NCBI GenBank assembly: GCA_025352865.1
Contig: JANXSB010000075.1
Location: 1-6,704, forward strand
DNA from: Chthoniobacter sp.
Lineage (GTDB): Bacteria; Verrucomicrobiota; Verrucomicrobiia; Chthoniobacterales; Chthoniobacteraceae
Length of the DNA stretch: 6,704 nt
Direction of reading: 5' to 3'
In this document: in pieces, positions 1 to 6,550 of the stretch
How the letters are laid out: the number at the start of each line of letters is the position of its first letter
How positions within the stretch are numbered: the stretch's first letter is position 1
Program-made: the position numbers and the translations under genes
Notes under the pieces: generated by a model
What the model was told of the DNA's origin: nothing
What the model saw: the letters and a program-made list of their open reading frames with translations, nothing else
Databases searched by the model: none

Positions 1-174
1 GGCAATCCCGAGCCGCGCGGGCTCGGCGCATTCGTCGTCCGCGGCGTGCAGCCCGCGCAGAAAACCATCGACTGCCATCTCGTCGGCCTGCCCGACGGCG
101 CGCTCCATTTTCGCGCCAGCCAGGGCGGACGCCGCCTCCAGGTCGGCTGGGCTCCCGTGGGCTTGCAGCGGTGA
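1..174 (+). CDS. 3' end of an unidentified protein gene (partial)
   Basis: The first reading frame is open from the window edge to a TGA at 172-174 and gives 57 residues, with the start lying outside the window. The fragment is soluble-looking, with no membrane segment, cysteine cluster or recognisable motif, and it ends in VGWAPVGLQR. Third codon positions are strongly G/C, as in the clearly real genes nearby, which is the main reason to treat it as coding. I do not recognise a family. The gene is separated from lysC by about 190 bp that includes an inverted repeat, so the two are probably not one operon. Confidence 0.5.
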   Translation, partial: GNPEPRGLGAFVVRGVQPAQKTIDCHLVGLPDGALHFRASQGGRRLQVGWAPVGLQR

Positions 175-194
175 GGCGGATCGAAACTCGGGTT

Positions 195-308
195 CTTAAT
201 CGTAATCTTAATCGGCAAGCGGAGCGCGCAGCGCCTTTCACCTGACCCGCCACCCAGCCGTTCCCCCCACCGGGCGGGATTACGATTACGATCAAGATTA
301 CGATTAAG
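195..308. repeat. Hexamer-based inverted repeat between genes
   Basis: The left arm (195-214) reads CTTAAT CGTAAT CTTAAT CG. The right arm (289-308) is its reverse complement with one mismatch. The right side is longer: from 278 it runs as GATTAC GATTAC GATCAA GATTAC GATTAA G, a six-base periodic array ending at 308. The 74-bp spacer (215-288) is GC-rich and shows nothing coding. The AT-rich arms stand out sharply from their surroundings. It could act as a large transcript hairpin between the upstream gene and lysC, or be a member of a dispersed intergenic repeat family. I see no transposase or target duplication. Confidence 0.75.
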
Positions 309-367
309 ACTTTCAGCCCACCGTTGACAACCTCCCGTCGCCCGGCCAGCTTCGCGCCCCTTTTCCG

Positions 368-1588
368 ATGAGCCTCATCGTCCAAAAATACGGCGGCACC
401 TCCGTCGGCAATCCCGAACGCATCCTCAACGTCGCCCGCCGCGTCGTCGCCACGCAGGAGGCGGGGCATCGCGTGGTGGTTGTCGTCTCGGCGATGAGCG
501 GTGTGACGGACGGGCTCATCAAGCTCGCCAAGCAGGTCTCGAAAAACCCTGCCGAGCGCGAGATGGACGTGCTCCTCTCGACCGGCGAGCAGACGACCAT
601 CGCGCTCACGGCGATGGCCATTCACGGGCTCGGCAAAAGGGCCGTCTCGCTAACCGGCGCACAGGCTGGCATCATCACCGACGGCGTGCATACCCGCGCG
701 AAGATCGCGAACATCACCCCGAAGCAGATCCACGCCCACCTCAAGAATGACGAGATCGTCATCGTCGCCGGCTTCCAGGGCGAGACCACCGACGGGCGCA
801 TCACCACCCTCGGGCGCGGCGGCAGCGACCTCACCGCCATCGCCATCGCCGCCGCCATCAAGGCCGATGTCTGCCAGATTTTCACCGACGTGGACGGCGT
901 CTATACCTGCGACCCGCGCATCGTCCCGAGCGCGCGAAAGATCGACGCCATCAGCTACGACGAAATGCTCGAAATGGCATCGAGCGGCAGCAAAGTCATG
1001 CAGTCGCGCAGCGTCGAGTTTGCGAAAAAATTTGGCGTCGTCTTCGAGGTGCGCAGTTCTTTCAACAACAACCCAGGGACCATCGTCACCGAAGAAACCA
1101 CCGATATGGAAAACGTCGTCGTCCGCGGAGTCAGCATCGAAAAAAACCAGGCCAAAGGCACCATCCGCCAGGTGCCCGACCGCCCCGGCACCGCCGCGAA
1201 AATCTTCGCCGCGCTCGCCGCCACCAATGTCATCCTCGACATGATCGTGCAGAGCGACAGCGTGGGCGACACCAACGACATCTCCTTCACCCTCAACAAA
1301 GACGAACTGCCCAAGGCCCAGCAAGCCGTCAACGCCGTGATGAAAGAAATCGGCGCCAAGGACATCATCACCGAGGAAGGCATCGCCAAACTCTCCATCG
1401 TCGGCATCGGCATGCGCTCCCACAGCGGCGTCGCCGCCCGCCTTTTCGAGGCCATGAGCGCCGGCGGCATCAATATCCAGATGATCTCCACCAGCGAGAT
1501 CAAGACCGCCGTCATCATCGACGAAGCGAAAATCCACGAAGCCGCGCAGCTCGCGCACGAAGCCTTCGGCCTCAGCGGAAAAGCCTAG
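368..1588 (+). CDS. lysC: Aspartate kinase (aspartokinase) with two ACT domains
   Basis: This enzyme phosphorylates L-aspartate with ATP to 4-phospho-L-aspartate. That is the first committed step to lysine and diaminopimelate, threonine, methionine and isoleucine; it acts in the cytosol. The 406-residue length is normal for a monofunctional enzyme. The amino-acid kinase domain (about 1-240) shows KYGGTSVG at 7-14, SGVTDGL at 44-50, STGEQT at 71-76, LGRGGSDLTA at 148-157 and TDVDGVYTCDPR at 173-184. Two regulatory ACT domains follow at about 262-335 and 341-404, the second with GMRSHSGVAARLFEAMS and NIQMISTSEIKTAVI. Feedback inhibition by lysine and/or threonine is expected from this architecture, but the effector cannot be read from the sequence. 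The ATG at 368 places the KYGG motif at the usual distance from the N-terminus. There is no Shine-Dalgarno sequence; a pyrimidine run (CCCCTTTTCC) precedes it. I see no riboswitch upstream and no clear terminator downstream. An in-frame ATG at 1106 lies where some family members start a separate beta subunit. Confidence 0.97.
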   Translation: MSLIVQKYGGTSVGNPERILNVARRVVATQEAGHRVVVVVSAMSGVTDGLIKLAKQVSKNPAEREMDVLLSTGEQTTIALTAMAIHGLGKRAVSLTGAQAGIITDGVHTRAKIANITPKQIHAHLKNDEIVIVAGFQGETTDGRITTLGRGGSDLTAIAIAAAIKADVCQIFTDVDGVYTCDPRIVPSARKIDAISYDEMLEMASSGSKVMQSRSVEFAKKFGVVFEVRSSFNNNPGTIVTEETTDMENVVVRGVSIEKNQAKGTIRQVPDRPGTAAKIFAALAATNVILDMIVQSDSVGDTNDISFTLNKDELPKAQQAVNAVMKEIGAKDIITEEGIAKLSIVGIGMRSHSGVAARLFEAMSAGGINIQMISTSEIKTAVIIDEAKIHEAAQLAHEAFGLSGKA

Positions 1589-1670
1589 GCGCTAAAACCG
1601 CACGACCACTCCATCCACCGCTGCGGAAACATTCCGAAGATCCCCAGCCCCCTCAACCCACACCACTCAC

Positions 1671-1725
1671 CGTGTAACCACACGACCAAACACGCTCACC
1701 GGCTCTTGACCCCTTTCATAGGGGT
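1671..1725. other. Two short stem-loops downstream of lysC
   Basis: A 5-bp stem with a 4-base loop lies at 1671-1684 (CGTGT, loop AACC, ACACG). A second lies at 1709-1725 (ACCCC, 7-base loop, GGGGT). Neither is followed by a T-run on either strand, so I do not call an intrinsic terminator. Both fall between lysC and the minus-strand lipoprotein gene, which converge here. The second stem directly abuts the inverted repeat that bounds the lipoprotein unit. The rest of 1589-1745 holds nothing I recognise. Confidence 0.3.
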
Positions 1726-2201
1726 TAGGCGCTTCCGATTGCGAGTTACATATGAAATTGATGCGGGTCATATTCGCGTGGCTTCGGAGCGCGGATTAGA
1801 ACGCGACGAATGGGTTGTTCCGGGCCGTCATTAGCGCGATCATTCGTGTAGAAAGTTACGGCAATCGGATTGGTTCGCTGGGTGCGTCGTATGTCGTCGA
1901 GAATGGCGATAATGCGATCTTGGTCGGTTCGACTGCGAATACCGTAAATATAAATTTCGGTTCGAGGAGCAAGGGGACGCCCGTAAACCTGACGGCCATC
2001 GTCGTTCTCTTCGCCGTGGCCGGGTCGCGGCGCGAGTCGCCGGAATGTGTAGCGATCCTTAAGAGCCTTACAAATCTTGCTGGCTTCATCTGCGGAATCT
2101 CCGCCCGGCAAATACGGAACACACGCAGCAAGCATGACAGACAACGCAGCGCAAAGAACAAGAGAACTGATTTTCATACGGTGAGCGCAGAAGCGCCTAA
2201 C
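1724..2201 (-). mobile_element. Possible gene cassette or small inserted unit bounded by 12-bp inverted repeats
   Basis: GTTAGGCGCTTC at 1724-1735 and GAAGCGCCTAAC at 2190-2201 are perfect reverse complements. They enclose the lipoprotein gene with only 10-15 bp to spare on each side. The outer 7 bp, GTTAGGC and GCCTAAC, match the integron core-site consensus GTTRRRY and RYYYAAC, in the orientation expected for a cassette read on the minus strand. The enclosed DNA is about 50-53% G+C in the lines I counted, against about 75% in a line of asnB. Against a classical cassette, I could not find a convincing full attC site: there is no second core site with paired inner arms within about 130 bp on either side. 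There is also no integrase gene and no obvious target-site duplication. A small insertion unit of another kind is possible. Confidence 0.4.
1746..2177 (-). CDS. Small predicted lipoprotein of unknown function
   Basis: This is a 143-residue protein with a clear lipoprotein signal peptide: MKISS, a hydrophobic stretch LVLCAALSVMLAA, and lipobox LAAC with the lipidated cysteine at residue 19. It should be exported and anchored to a membrane after signal peptidase II cleavage. The mature part is about 125 residues, hydrophilic and rich in arginine, with proline-rich patches. Residues 73-111 (EIYIYGI, a helix around DQDRIIAILDDIRRTQ, then IAVTFYT) look like a beta-alpha-beta unit, followed by a last strand VLIRAP. 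I recognise no family. The ATG at 2177 is chosen because it starts the signal peptide; no Shine-Dalgarno sequence precedes it. Codon choice and base composition differ from all neighbours, with many A/T third positions. The gene sits tightly between 12-bp inverted repeats, which suggests recent acquisition. It converges on lysC. Confidence 0.8.
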   Translation of the reverse strand: MKISSLVLCAALSVMLAACVPYLPGGDSADEASKICKALKDRYTFRRLAPRPGHGEENDDGRQVYGRPLAPRTEIYIYGIRSRTDQDRIIAILDDIRRTQRTNPIAVTFYTNDRANDGPEQPIRRVLIRAPKPREYDPHQFHM

Positions 2202-2473
2202 ATTGTTTGGTGAGAATTATTTCTCGGTATCGGAAAATCCAAGAAAAATGTGGGGGCCAACCGCCTCCGGCCAGAAATGGCGGAAGGGGCGGGGGCGGAA
2301 AGGCGGCCGGGCGGGGCGGAAACGGGGTTTTCAGTGTAAATGGGGGTTGGGCTGGTCATTGCTGCGATCCAGCCAAAACTCGCCGCCGCGCCGATTCACC
2401 GAGCCGGAGCGCCGGCGAATGCCCGCGCTTTCCAGATGCCGGTTCGCACGGCACGTTCCCGCCAACCGCCACT
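2202..2473. other. Non-coding stretch: AT-rich stem-loop, then a G-rich tract
   Basis: I see no gene here. The first 50 bp are AT-rich and include a 5-bp stem with a TTAT loop at 2212-2225 (GAGAA and TTCTC). From 2286 to 2346 the plus strand carries six runs of three or more G: 2286-2289, 2291-2295, 2309-2311, 2313-2316, 2324-2327 and 2342-2346. Translating the frame upstream of 2474 gives low-complexity Gly/Arg sequence, so the long open frame starting near 2207 is a composition effect and not an N-terminal extension of the next gene. The promoter of the DUF697 gene, and that of the divergent lipoprotein gene, should lie in this region, but I cannot pick out convincing -35/-10 boxes. Confidence 0.5.
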
Positions 2474-3565
2474 ATGAAGCCATCCACTTTTCTCTCGCTC
2501 TACGACAAACTCGAAAAGCTCGTGCGGCATCTGCCCGATGCGCTCCAGGGGCCGATCCTGCGGGAGATCACGCCGATCAAGACGCTCTTCCTGCTCCAGC
2601 GCGCCCCGCGACTCGTGCTGCTCGGGCCGGGCGGCGCGGGGAAGGTGGAACTGCTGCGCGCGCTCTTTGGCACGGACGTGGCGCGGGCCGGGGAGGAAAA
2701 CCTGAGCGACGGGACGTGGCAGACCTTTGGGCAGAAAAGCCGGGGCGCCCTGCAACTGCTCGACGCCCGGCGGCCCGCCTCGCTGAACATGCTGCGGGCG
2801 GCGCTCGCGGCGGAAGCGCCGGATCTTTTCGTCTTCGTGCGCCCGGCGCTGGCGATCGACGACGACCTCGCCGCCGATCTCGAACACGCGGCGCAAATCC
2901 TCGCCTGCGCGGAGCAGCGCGGCGGCGGGCGCGCGAAGCTGCTCGGCGTGCTCGTGCCGGGTGCGGCGGCGGAGACGGAGCATGCGCGGCAGGAGCTGAA
3001 CGCCGCGCTGCACACGCGCACGGAATTGAGCGACCGCATGGTGGGCACGCTCGCGCTGGGCGACGGCGGGGAGCGGCTGGCGGAGCTGATCGCCATCGAG
3101 CTGCCGGGCGAGGCGCAGCTCGAAATGGCGCGGCTCTCCGGCAACCGCGCGCTGCAAAAGCAGATCGCGCAGGTCGTGATCAAAAGCGTGACGGCGATCA
3201 GCGCGGCCATCGGCGCGCAGCCCATCCCGCTCGCGGATTTCCCGATTCTCACCTCGCTGCAAGGCACGATGGTCGCGAGCATCATGCACATCAGCGGACG
3301 CGAGATGAGTGTGAAGCTCGCGGGCGAATTCATCGCCGCGCTCGGCGCGAACATCGGCTTCGGCCTGGTGCTGCGCGAGGGGACGCGGGCGGTGCTGAAG
3401 TTTGTGCCCGTGTGGGGCAACGCCGTCTCCGGCGCGGTCGCGGCGGGCGGCACGTATGCGATGGGGCGCGCGGCGGCGGCGTATTTCATCGAAGGCGTGT
3501 CGCTCGCCGATGCGCGCGGGCTTTTCCGCCGGAGGCGAAAGGAAACGCCGCTGCTCAAAGACTGA
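2474..3565 (+). CDS. DUF697-domain protein with a degenerate GTPase-like N-terminal domain
   Basis: This is a 363-residue protein. Residues 46-66 (RLVLLGPGGAGKVELLRALFG) look like the first strand, P-loop and helix of an Era/dynamin-type GTPase. The residue after the P-loop lysine is Val58, where Ser or Thr normally coordinates magnesium. The next strand gives LLDARRP (95-101) in place of DxxG, and the strand expected to carry NKxD reads LLGVLVPGAAAE (157-167). Residues about 225-340 match the DUF697 (YcjF-like) C-terminal domain found behind such GTPases: a helix with KSVTAISAAIGAQPIPLADFPIL, then amphipathic and hydrophobic helices (FVPVWGNAVSGAVAAGGTYAMGRAAAAYFI) that may associate with a membrane. 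The protein ends in the basic stretch FRRRRKE. The ATG at 2474 is preferred because the frame upstream is low-complexity. No Shine-Dalgarno sequence is visible. asnB follows 75 bp downstream on the same strand and could be co-transcribed. The role is unknown; membrane or stress functions proposed for relatives are not shown here. Confidence 0.85.
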   Translation: MKPSTFLSLYDKLEKLVRHLPDALQGPILREITPIKTLFLLQRAPRLVLLGPGGAGKVELLRALFGTDVARAGEENLSDGTWQTFGQKSRGALQLLDARRPASLNMLRAALAAEAPDLFVFVRPALAIDDDLAADLEHAAQILACAEQRGGGRAKLLGVLVPGAAAETEHARQELNAALHTRTELSDRMVGTLALGDGGERLAELIAIELPGEAQLEMARLSGNRALQKQIAQVVIKSVTAISAAIGAQPIPLADFPILTSLQGTMVASIMHISGREMSVKLAGEFIAALGANIGFGLVLREGTRAVLKFVPVWGNAVSGAVAAGGTYAMGRAAAAYFIEGVSLADARGLFRRRRKETPLLKD

Positions 3566-3640
3566 CGCAGGGGCCGTGGCCGGGTCGCAGGCGGTTGCTA
3601 TTCGGCGGCGCGGCGGCATAGTCGGCGGACAATTTTTTCC

Positions 3641-5455
3641 ATGTGCGGCATCGCCGGCGTATTCTCATTTCAAAACGAGGCTCTGCCTTTCGATCTCGCG
3701 CTCCTGAGCCATCGCGGGCCGGACTCGCGCGGTGAGTGGTGGGCGGAAAACCGCCGCCGCTGGCTGGGTCACACGCGGCTCGCCATCCTCGATCTTTCGC
3801 CCACCGGCGCGCAGCCGATGACCGACCCGGCGACGGGCAACGTGATCGTCTTCAACGGCGAAATTTACAACCACCTCACGCTCCGCCGCGAACTCGAGGC
3901 GCTCGGCGCGACCTTCGCCGGCACGAGCGACACCGAGACGCTGCTCGCCGCCTACCGGCTGTGGGGCGAGGCCATGCTGCCGCGGCTCAAGGGCATGTTT
4001 GCCTTCGCGATTTTCGACAAGGCGGGCGACTCCTTTTTCCTCGCGCGCGACCGCTTTGGCATCAAGCCGTTCTACTGCTGGCGCGGAAAGGACGCGTTTG
4101 TTTTTGCGTCGGAAATCCGCGGCATCGCAAAGCGCGGCGGCCTGCGGAGCACGCGCGAATCCGTGGCCGCGTATCTCCAGTGGGGCTGCTGCCCGCACTC
4201 GGCGCTGCTTTATCCCGAGGTCTTCGAGCTGCCCGCCGGCTCGTATCTGCGCATCACCGCCGGCCCGGAGATCAAGGCCCAGCCTTATTGGCCGCCCGCG
4301 CGCTTTGCAAACACCACTCCCGCCGGAGGCCATCCCGCGCTCGTCCGCCGCACGCGCGAACTCCTCGCCGCCGCCGTCCACGAGCACATTCTCTCGGATG
4401 TTCCCGTCGCGTGCTTCCTCAGCGGCGGCATCGACTCCTCGGTCATCACCGCCCTCGCCGCGGGCGAGCTGCACCGCGGACTGCACACTTTTTCCGTCGG
4501 CTTCGAGGACGCCACCTACGACGAGAGCCGCTACGCGCGCCTCATCGCCGAACGCTACCAGACCGACCACACCGAAATCCGCCTCAGCTCCGATGCGGTC
4601 ATCGAGACCGTGAAGGAAGCCGTGCTCGCCATGGACCTGCCCTCGCTCGACGGCATCAACTCCTACATCGTCGCGAAGGAAGTCGCGCGGCGCGGCTTCA
4701 AAGTCGCGCTCGCCGGCGTGGGCGGCGACGAGCTCTTCGGCGGCTACCCGCAGTTTCGCACCCTCTCCCGGATCAAGTATCTCGCCCTCGCCCCGCGTCC
4801 GCTGCTCGCGCTTTTGCTGCGTTTGAAAAAGGGACGCCACCTCCTCACCGACACGCCCCGCAGCATGGACGCCGGCCTTTTCGCGCAATGGTGGCGGCGC
4901 TCGTGGAATGCCGCGCTGCTCCGCGACATCGGTCTCCCCGCGCGCGCGATTCCCAACGAGCCTCGGCCCGAACTCGCGGATGACTTCGCAAAAATAAGCT
5001 GGTCCGAACTCAGCCACTACATGCGCGACATGCTCCTGCGCGACTCCGACCAGATGAGCATGGCCGTCTCGCTCGAAGTGCGCGTGCCCTTTCTCGATCA
5101 CGAGCTGGTCGAATTTCTCCTCGGCCTCCCCGCGGCGGAAAAGGAACGTCCCGGCCTCGTCAAATCCCTCCTCATCGACGCCACCGCCGACCTCCTCCCG
5201 CGCGAAATCTACGACCGTCGCAAAATGGGTTTCGAGCTGCCCATGCCCGCGTGGATGCGCGGCCCGCTGCGCGAGTTCACCGTCGCTGGCCTCGGGCACC
5301 TCGCCGCCGCCGGCGTCTGCGACCGCGCGCACGCGCTCGCGCACGACCGGCAGTTCCTCGCCGGCCAGCTCCCGTGGCAGAAGCTCTGGGCGCTCGTGGT
5401 GCTCGGCTGGTATCTCCGCAAAACATCCCCGCCCGCAGCGGAAGCTGCCGCCTGA
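3641..5455 (+). CDS. asnB: Asparagine synthetase, glutamine-hydrolysing (AsnB type)
   Basis: The enzyme makes asparagine from aspartate, ATP and glutamine-derived ammonia; in some relatives it amidates other carboxylates during cell-surface polysaccharide synthesis. The protein has 604 residues. The N-terminal class II glutaminase domain (about 1-205) begins with the catalytic Cys2 (MCGIAGVF), then HRGPDSRG (24-31), RLAILDLSPTGAQPM (46-60), FNGEIYNH (71-78), SDTETLL (96-102) and ARDRFGIKPFY (135-145). The synthetase domain has the PP-loop SGGIDSS (261-267), TFSVGFED (283-290), AGVGGDELFGGY (358-369) and RDSDQMSMAVSLEVRVPFLDHELVEF (467-492). It closes with DRRKMGFELPMPAWMRG (525-541). The start is fixed by the need for Cys at position 2. 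A T-rich stretch (AATTTTTTCC), not a Shine-Dalgarno sequence, precedes it. The form LPSLDGINSYIVAKEV before the GGDELFGG motif differs from E. coli AsnB and places it in a broader AsnB subgroup, so the exact acceptor is less certain than the chemistry. It converges on the radical SAM gene with a 20-bp gap and no clear terminator. Confidence 0.95.
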   Translation: MCGIAGVFSFQNEALPFDLALLSHRGPDSRGEWWAENRRRWLGHTRLAILDLSPTGAQPMTDPATGNVIVFNGEIYNHLTLRRELEALGATFAGTSDTETLLAAYRLWGEAMLPRLKGMFAFAIFDKAGDSFFLARDRFGIKPFYCWRGKDAFVFASEIRGIAKRGGLRSTRESVAAYLQWGCCPHSALLYPEVFELPAGSYLRITAGPEIKAQPYWPPARFANTTPAGGHPALVRRTRELLAAAVHEHILSDVPVACFLSGGIDSSVITALAAGELHRGLHTFSVGFEDATYDESRYARLIAERYQTDHTEIRLSSDAVIETVKEAVLAMDLPSLDGINSYIVAKEVARRGFKVALAGVGGDELFGGYPQFRTLSRIKYLALAPRPLLALLLRLKKGRHLLTDTPRSMDAGLFAQWWRRSWNAALLRDIGLPARAIPNEPRPELADDFAKISWSELSHYMRDMLLRDSDQMSMAVSLEVRVPFLDHELVEFLLGLPAAEKERPGLVKSLLIDATADLLPREIYDRRKMGFELPMPAWMRGPLREFTVAGLGHLAAAGVCDRAHALAHDRQFLAGQLPWQKLWALVVLGWYLRKTSPPAAEAAA

Positions 5456-5475
5456 TTGCACGGAGCAGGGCGATG

Positions 5476-6549
5476 TCAGTCGAAAAGCGAGAGCTGATTC
5501 GTCGGTACGCGAAACGCCGCGGTGGACAGCTCGGGCACTTCGCCGCGGAAGCCGGCCTTGCGTTTGGCGACGGCGAAGAGCGCCTTGATCTGCTCTGCAA
5601 AAATGCCCCCGCCTTTCATCCGCGAGCCGAACTTCGGGTCGTTGAGTTTGCCGCCGCGCATGGACTCGATGCGCCCGAGCACCTTGTCCCTGTGGCCCGG
5701 CGCATGACGCTCCAGCCACTCGGTGAAAAGTGGCGCGACGGCCCACGGAAGGCGCACAATCGTGTAGCCCGCCGAGCGTGCGCCGGCGCGGGCGGCGGCG
5801 GCGAGGAGGTCGGGGATTTCGTGATCGGTGAGGCCGGGGATGATCGGCGCGGTGAGCACGATGACCGGCACGCCCGCGGCGCTCAGTTCCTCGATGGCCG
5901 CGAGCCGCAGGCGAGGCGGCGAGGCGCGCGGCTCCAGCGTTTTCGCGAGCGCGCCGTCGAGCGTGGTGAGCGAGATGCAGACGTGCGCCGCGCCGTGCTG
6001 TGCCAAGTCCGAGAGGTGATCGAGGTCGCGCGTGACGAGGTGGTTTTTCGTGATGATGCCGACGGGATTGCGAAACTCCGCGAGCACCGCGAGGCAGCGC
6101 CGCGTGAGCTGGAGCCGCCGCTCGACGGGCTGGTAGCAATCGCTGATCGCGCTCATGGCGATGGGCTGCGGCTGCCAGCTTTTTTTGGAAAGTTCGCGTC
6201 GGAGCAGCTCGGGCGCGTTTTCCTTCACCACGATCTTCGTCTCGAAATCGACCCCGGCGGAGAAGCCGAGGTACTCGTGGTACGGCCGCGCGAAGCAGTA
6301 GGCGCAGCCATGCTCGCATCCGCGGTACGGATTCAGGCCGGCGTGGAACGGGATGTCCGGCGAATCGTTGAACGAGATGACCGACTGCGAATCGTCGCGG
6401 AGAAACTGGGTGCGCGGGCGGAGCGGCTCGCCGTCCTCATCCACGAGCGCCTCGGGCTCCAGTTCGACCGTGAGTTTGGCAAAGCGGTTGTGCGGATTCG
6501 ACGCGGAGCCGCGGCCGGCGGGCGAAGGATTTTGCGGCTGAAACGACAT
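5476..6549 (-). CDS. Radical SAM protein, PA0069/Rv2578c family (spore photoproduct lyase-like)
   Basis: This is a 357-residue cytosolic protein if it starts at the ATG at 6549 (MSFQPQNP). Cys78, Cys82 and Cys85 in GCEHGCAYCFARPYHEY form the CxxxCxxC site that binds the 4Fe-4S cluster and S-adenosylmethionine. FSAGVDFETKIVVKENAPELLRREL (96-120) and IAMSAISDCYQPVERRLQLTRRCL (130-153) are typical of the PA0069/Rv2578c family, a relative of spore photoproduct lyase. ITKNHLVTRDLD (166-177), SLTTLD (193-198), EPRASPPRLRLAAI (206-219) and PIIPGLTD (235-242) continue the barrel. The family's reaction is not established. The C-terminus is QLSLFD, which contains a perfect beta-clamp binding pentapeptide (352-356). 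A LexA-type palindrome abuts the start codon. Alternative starts are the ATG at 6567, inside that palindrome, and a TTG at 6639; the residues they add look non-conserved in type, so 6549 is preferred. No Shine-Dalgarno sequence is present. The gene is monocistronic as far as visible and converges on asnB. Confidence 0.92.
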   Translation of the reverse strand: MSFQPQNPSPAGRGSASNPHNRFAKLTVELEPEALVDEDGEPLRPRTQFLRDDSQSVISFNDSPDIPFHAGLNPYRGCEHGCAYCFARPYHEYLGFSAGVDFETKIVVKENAPELLRRELSKKSWQPQPIAMSAISDCYQPVERRLQLTRRCLAVLAEFRNPVGIITKNHLVTRDLDHLSDLAQHGAAHVCISLTTLDGALAKTLEPRASPPRLRLAAIEELSAAGVPVIVLTAPIIPGLTDHEIPDLLAAAARAGARSAGYTIVRLPWAVAPLFTEWLERHAPGHRDKVLGRIESMRGGKLNDPKFGSRMKGGGIFAEQIKALFAVAKRKAGFRGEVPELSTAAFRVPTNQLSLFD

Positions 6550-6550
6550 G

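Noticed and set aside
324..352. TTGACA at 324-329 as a -35 box for lysC
   Set aside because: The hexamer is perfect, but 17 bases downstream there is only CAGCTT, with no acceptable -10 box, so a promoter call is not supported.
650..1558. 302-codon antisense frame across lysC
   Set aside because: Repetitive Gly/Asp/His sequence reflecting codon structure of lysC on the other strand.
1672..1730. A complete 59-bp attC site on the minus strand from GCCTAAC to GTTACAC
   Set aside because: The length fits and a GTT is present, but the distal core departs from GTTRRRY and the inner arms do not pair, so a full attC is not supported.
2207..2473. 89-residue N-terminal extension of the DUF697 protein
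   Set aside because: The extension translates to Gly/Arg low-complexity sequence over a G-rich intergenic tract, while the ATG at 2474 starts a normal protein-like sequence.
2013..3588. 16-bp exact direct repeat GCCGTGGCCGGGTCGC at 2013-2028 and 3573-3588
   Set aside because: One copy lies inside the lipoprotein gene and the other after the DUF697 stop codon. The sequence is very GC-rich, has no extended similarity around it, and may be chance in this background.
2396..3619. Long antisense frames opposite the DUF697 gene (407 and 352 codons), and a 472-codon plus-strand frame at 2203-3621
   Set aside because: Arginine- or serine-rich compositional shadows with no motifs. The 2474-3565 frame carries the recognisable P-loop-like and DUF697 regions.
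3566..3640. Intrinsic terminator before asnB at the T-run 3633-3638
   Set aside because: The T-run is not preceded by a stable GC stem-loop, so the DUF697 gene and asnB may still be co-transcribed.
3665..6319. 884-codon open frame on the minus strand, antisense to asnB and overlapping the radical SAM gene
   Set aside because: It is low-complexity Arg/Ala/Gly sequence produced by the high G+C content. AsnB and the radical SAM protein on the same DNA have complete family motifs.
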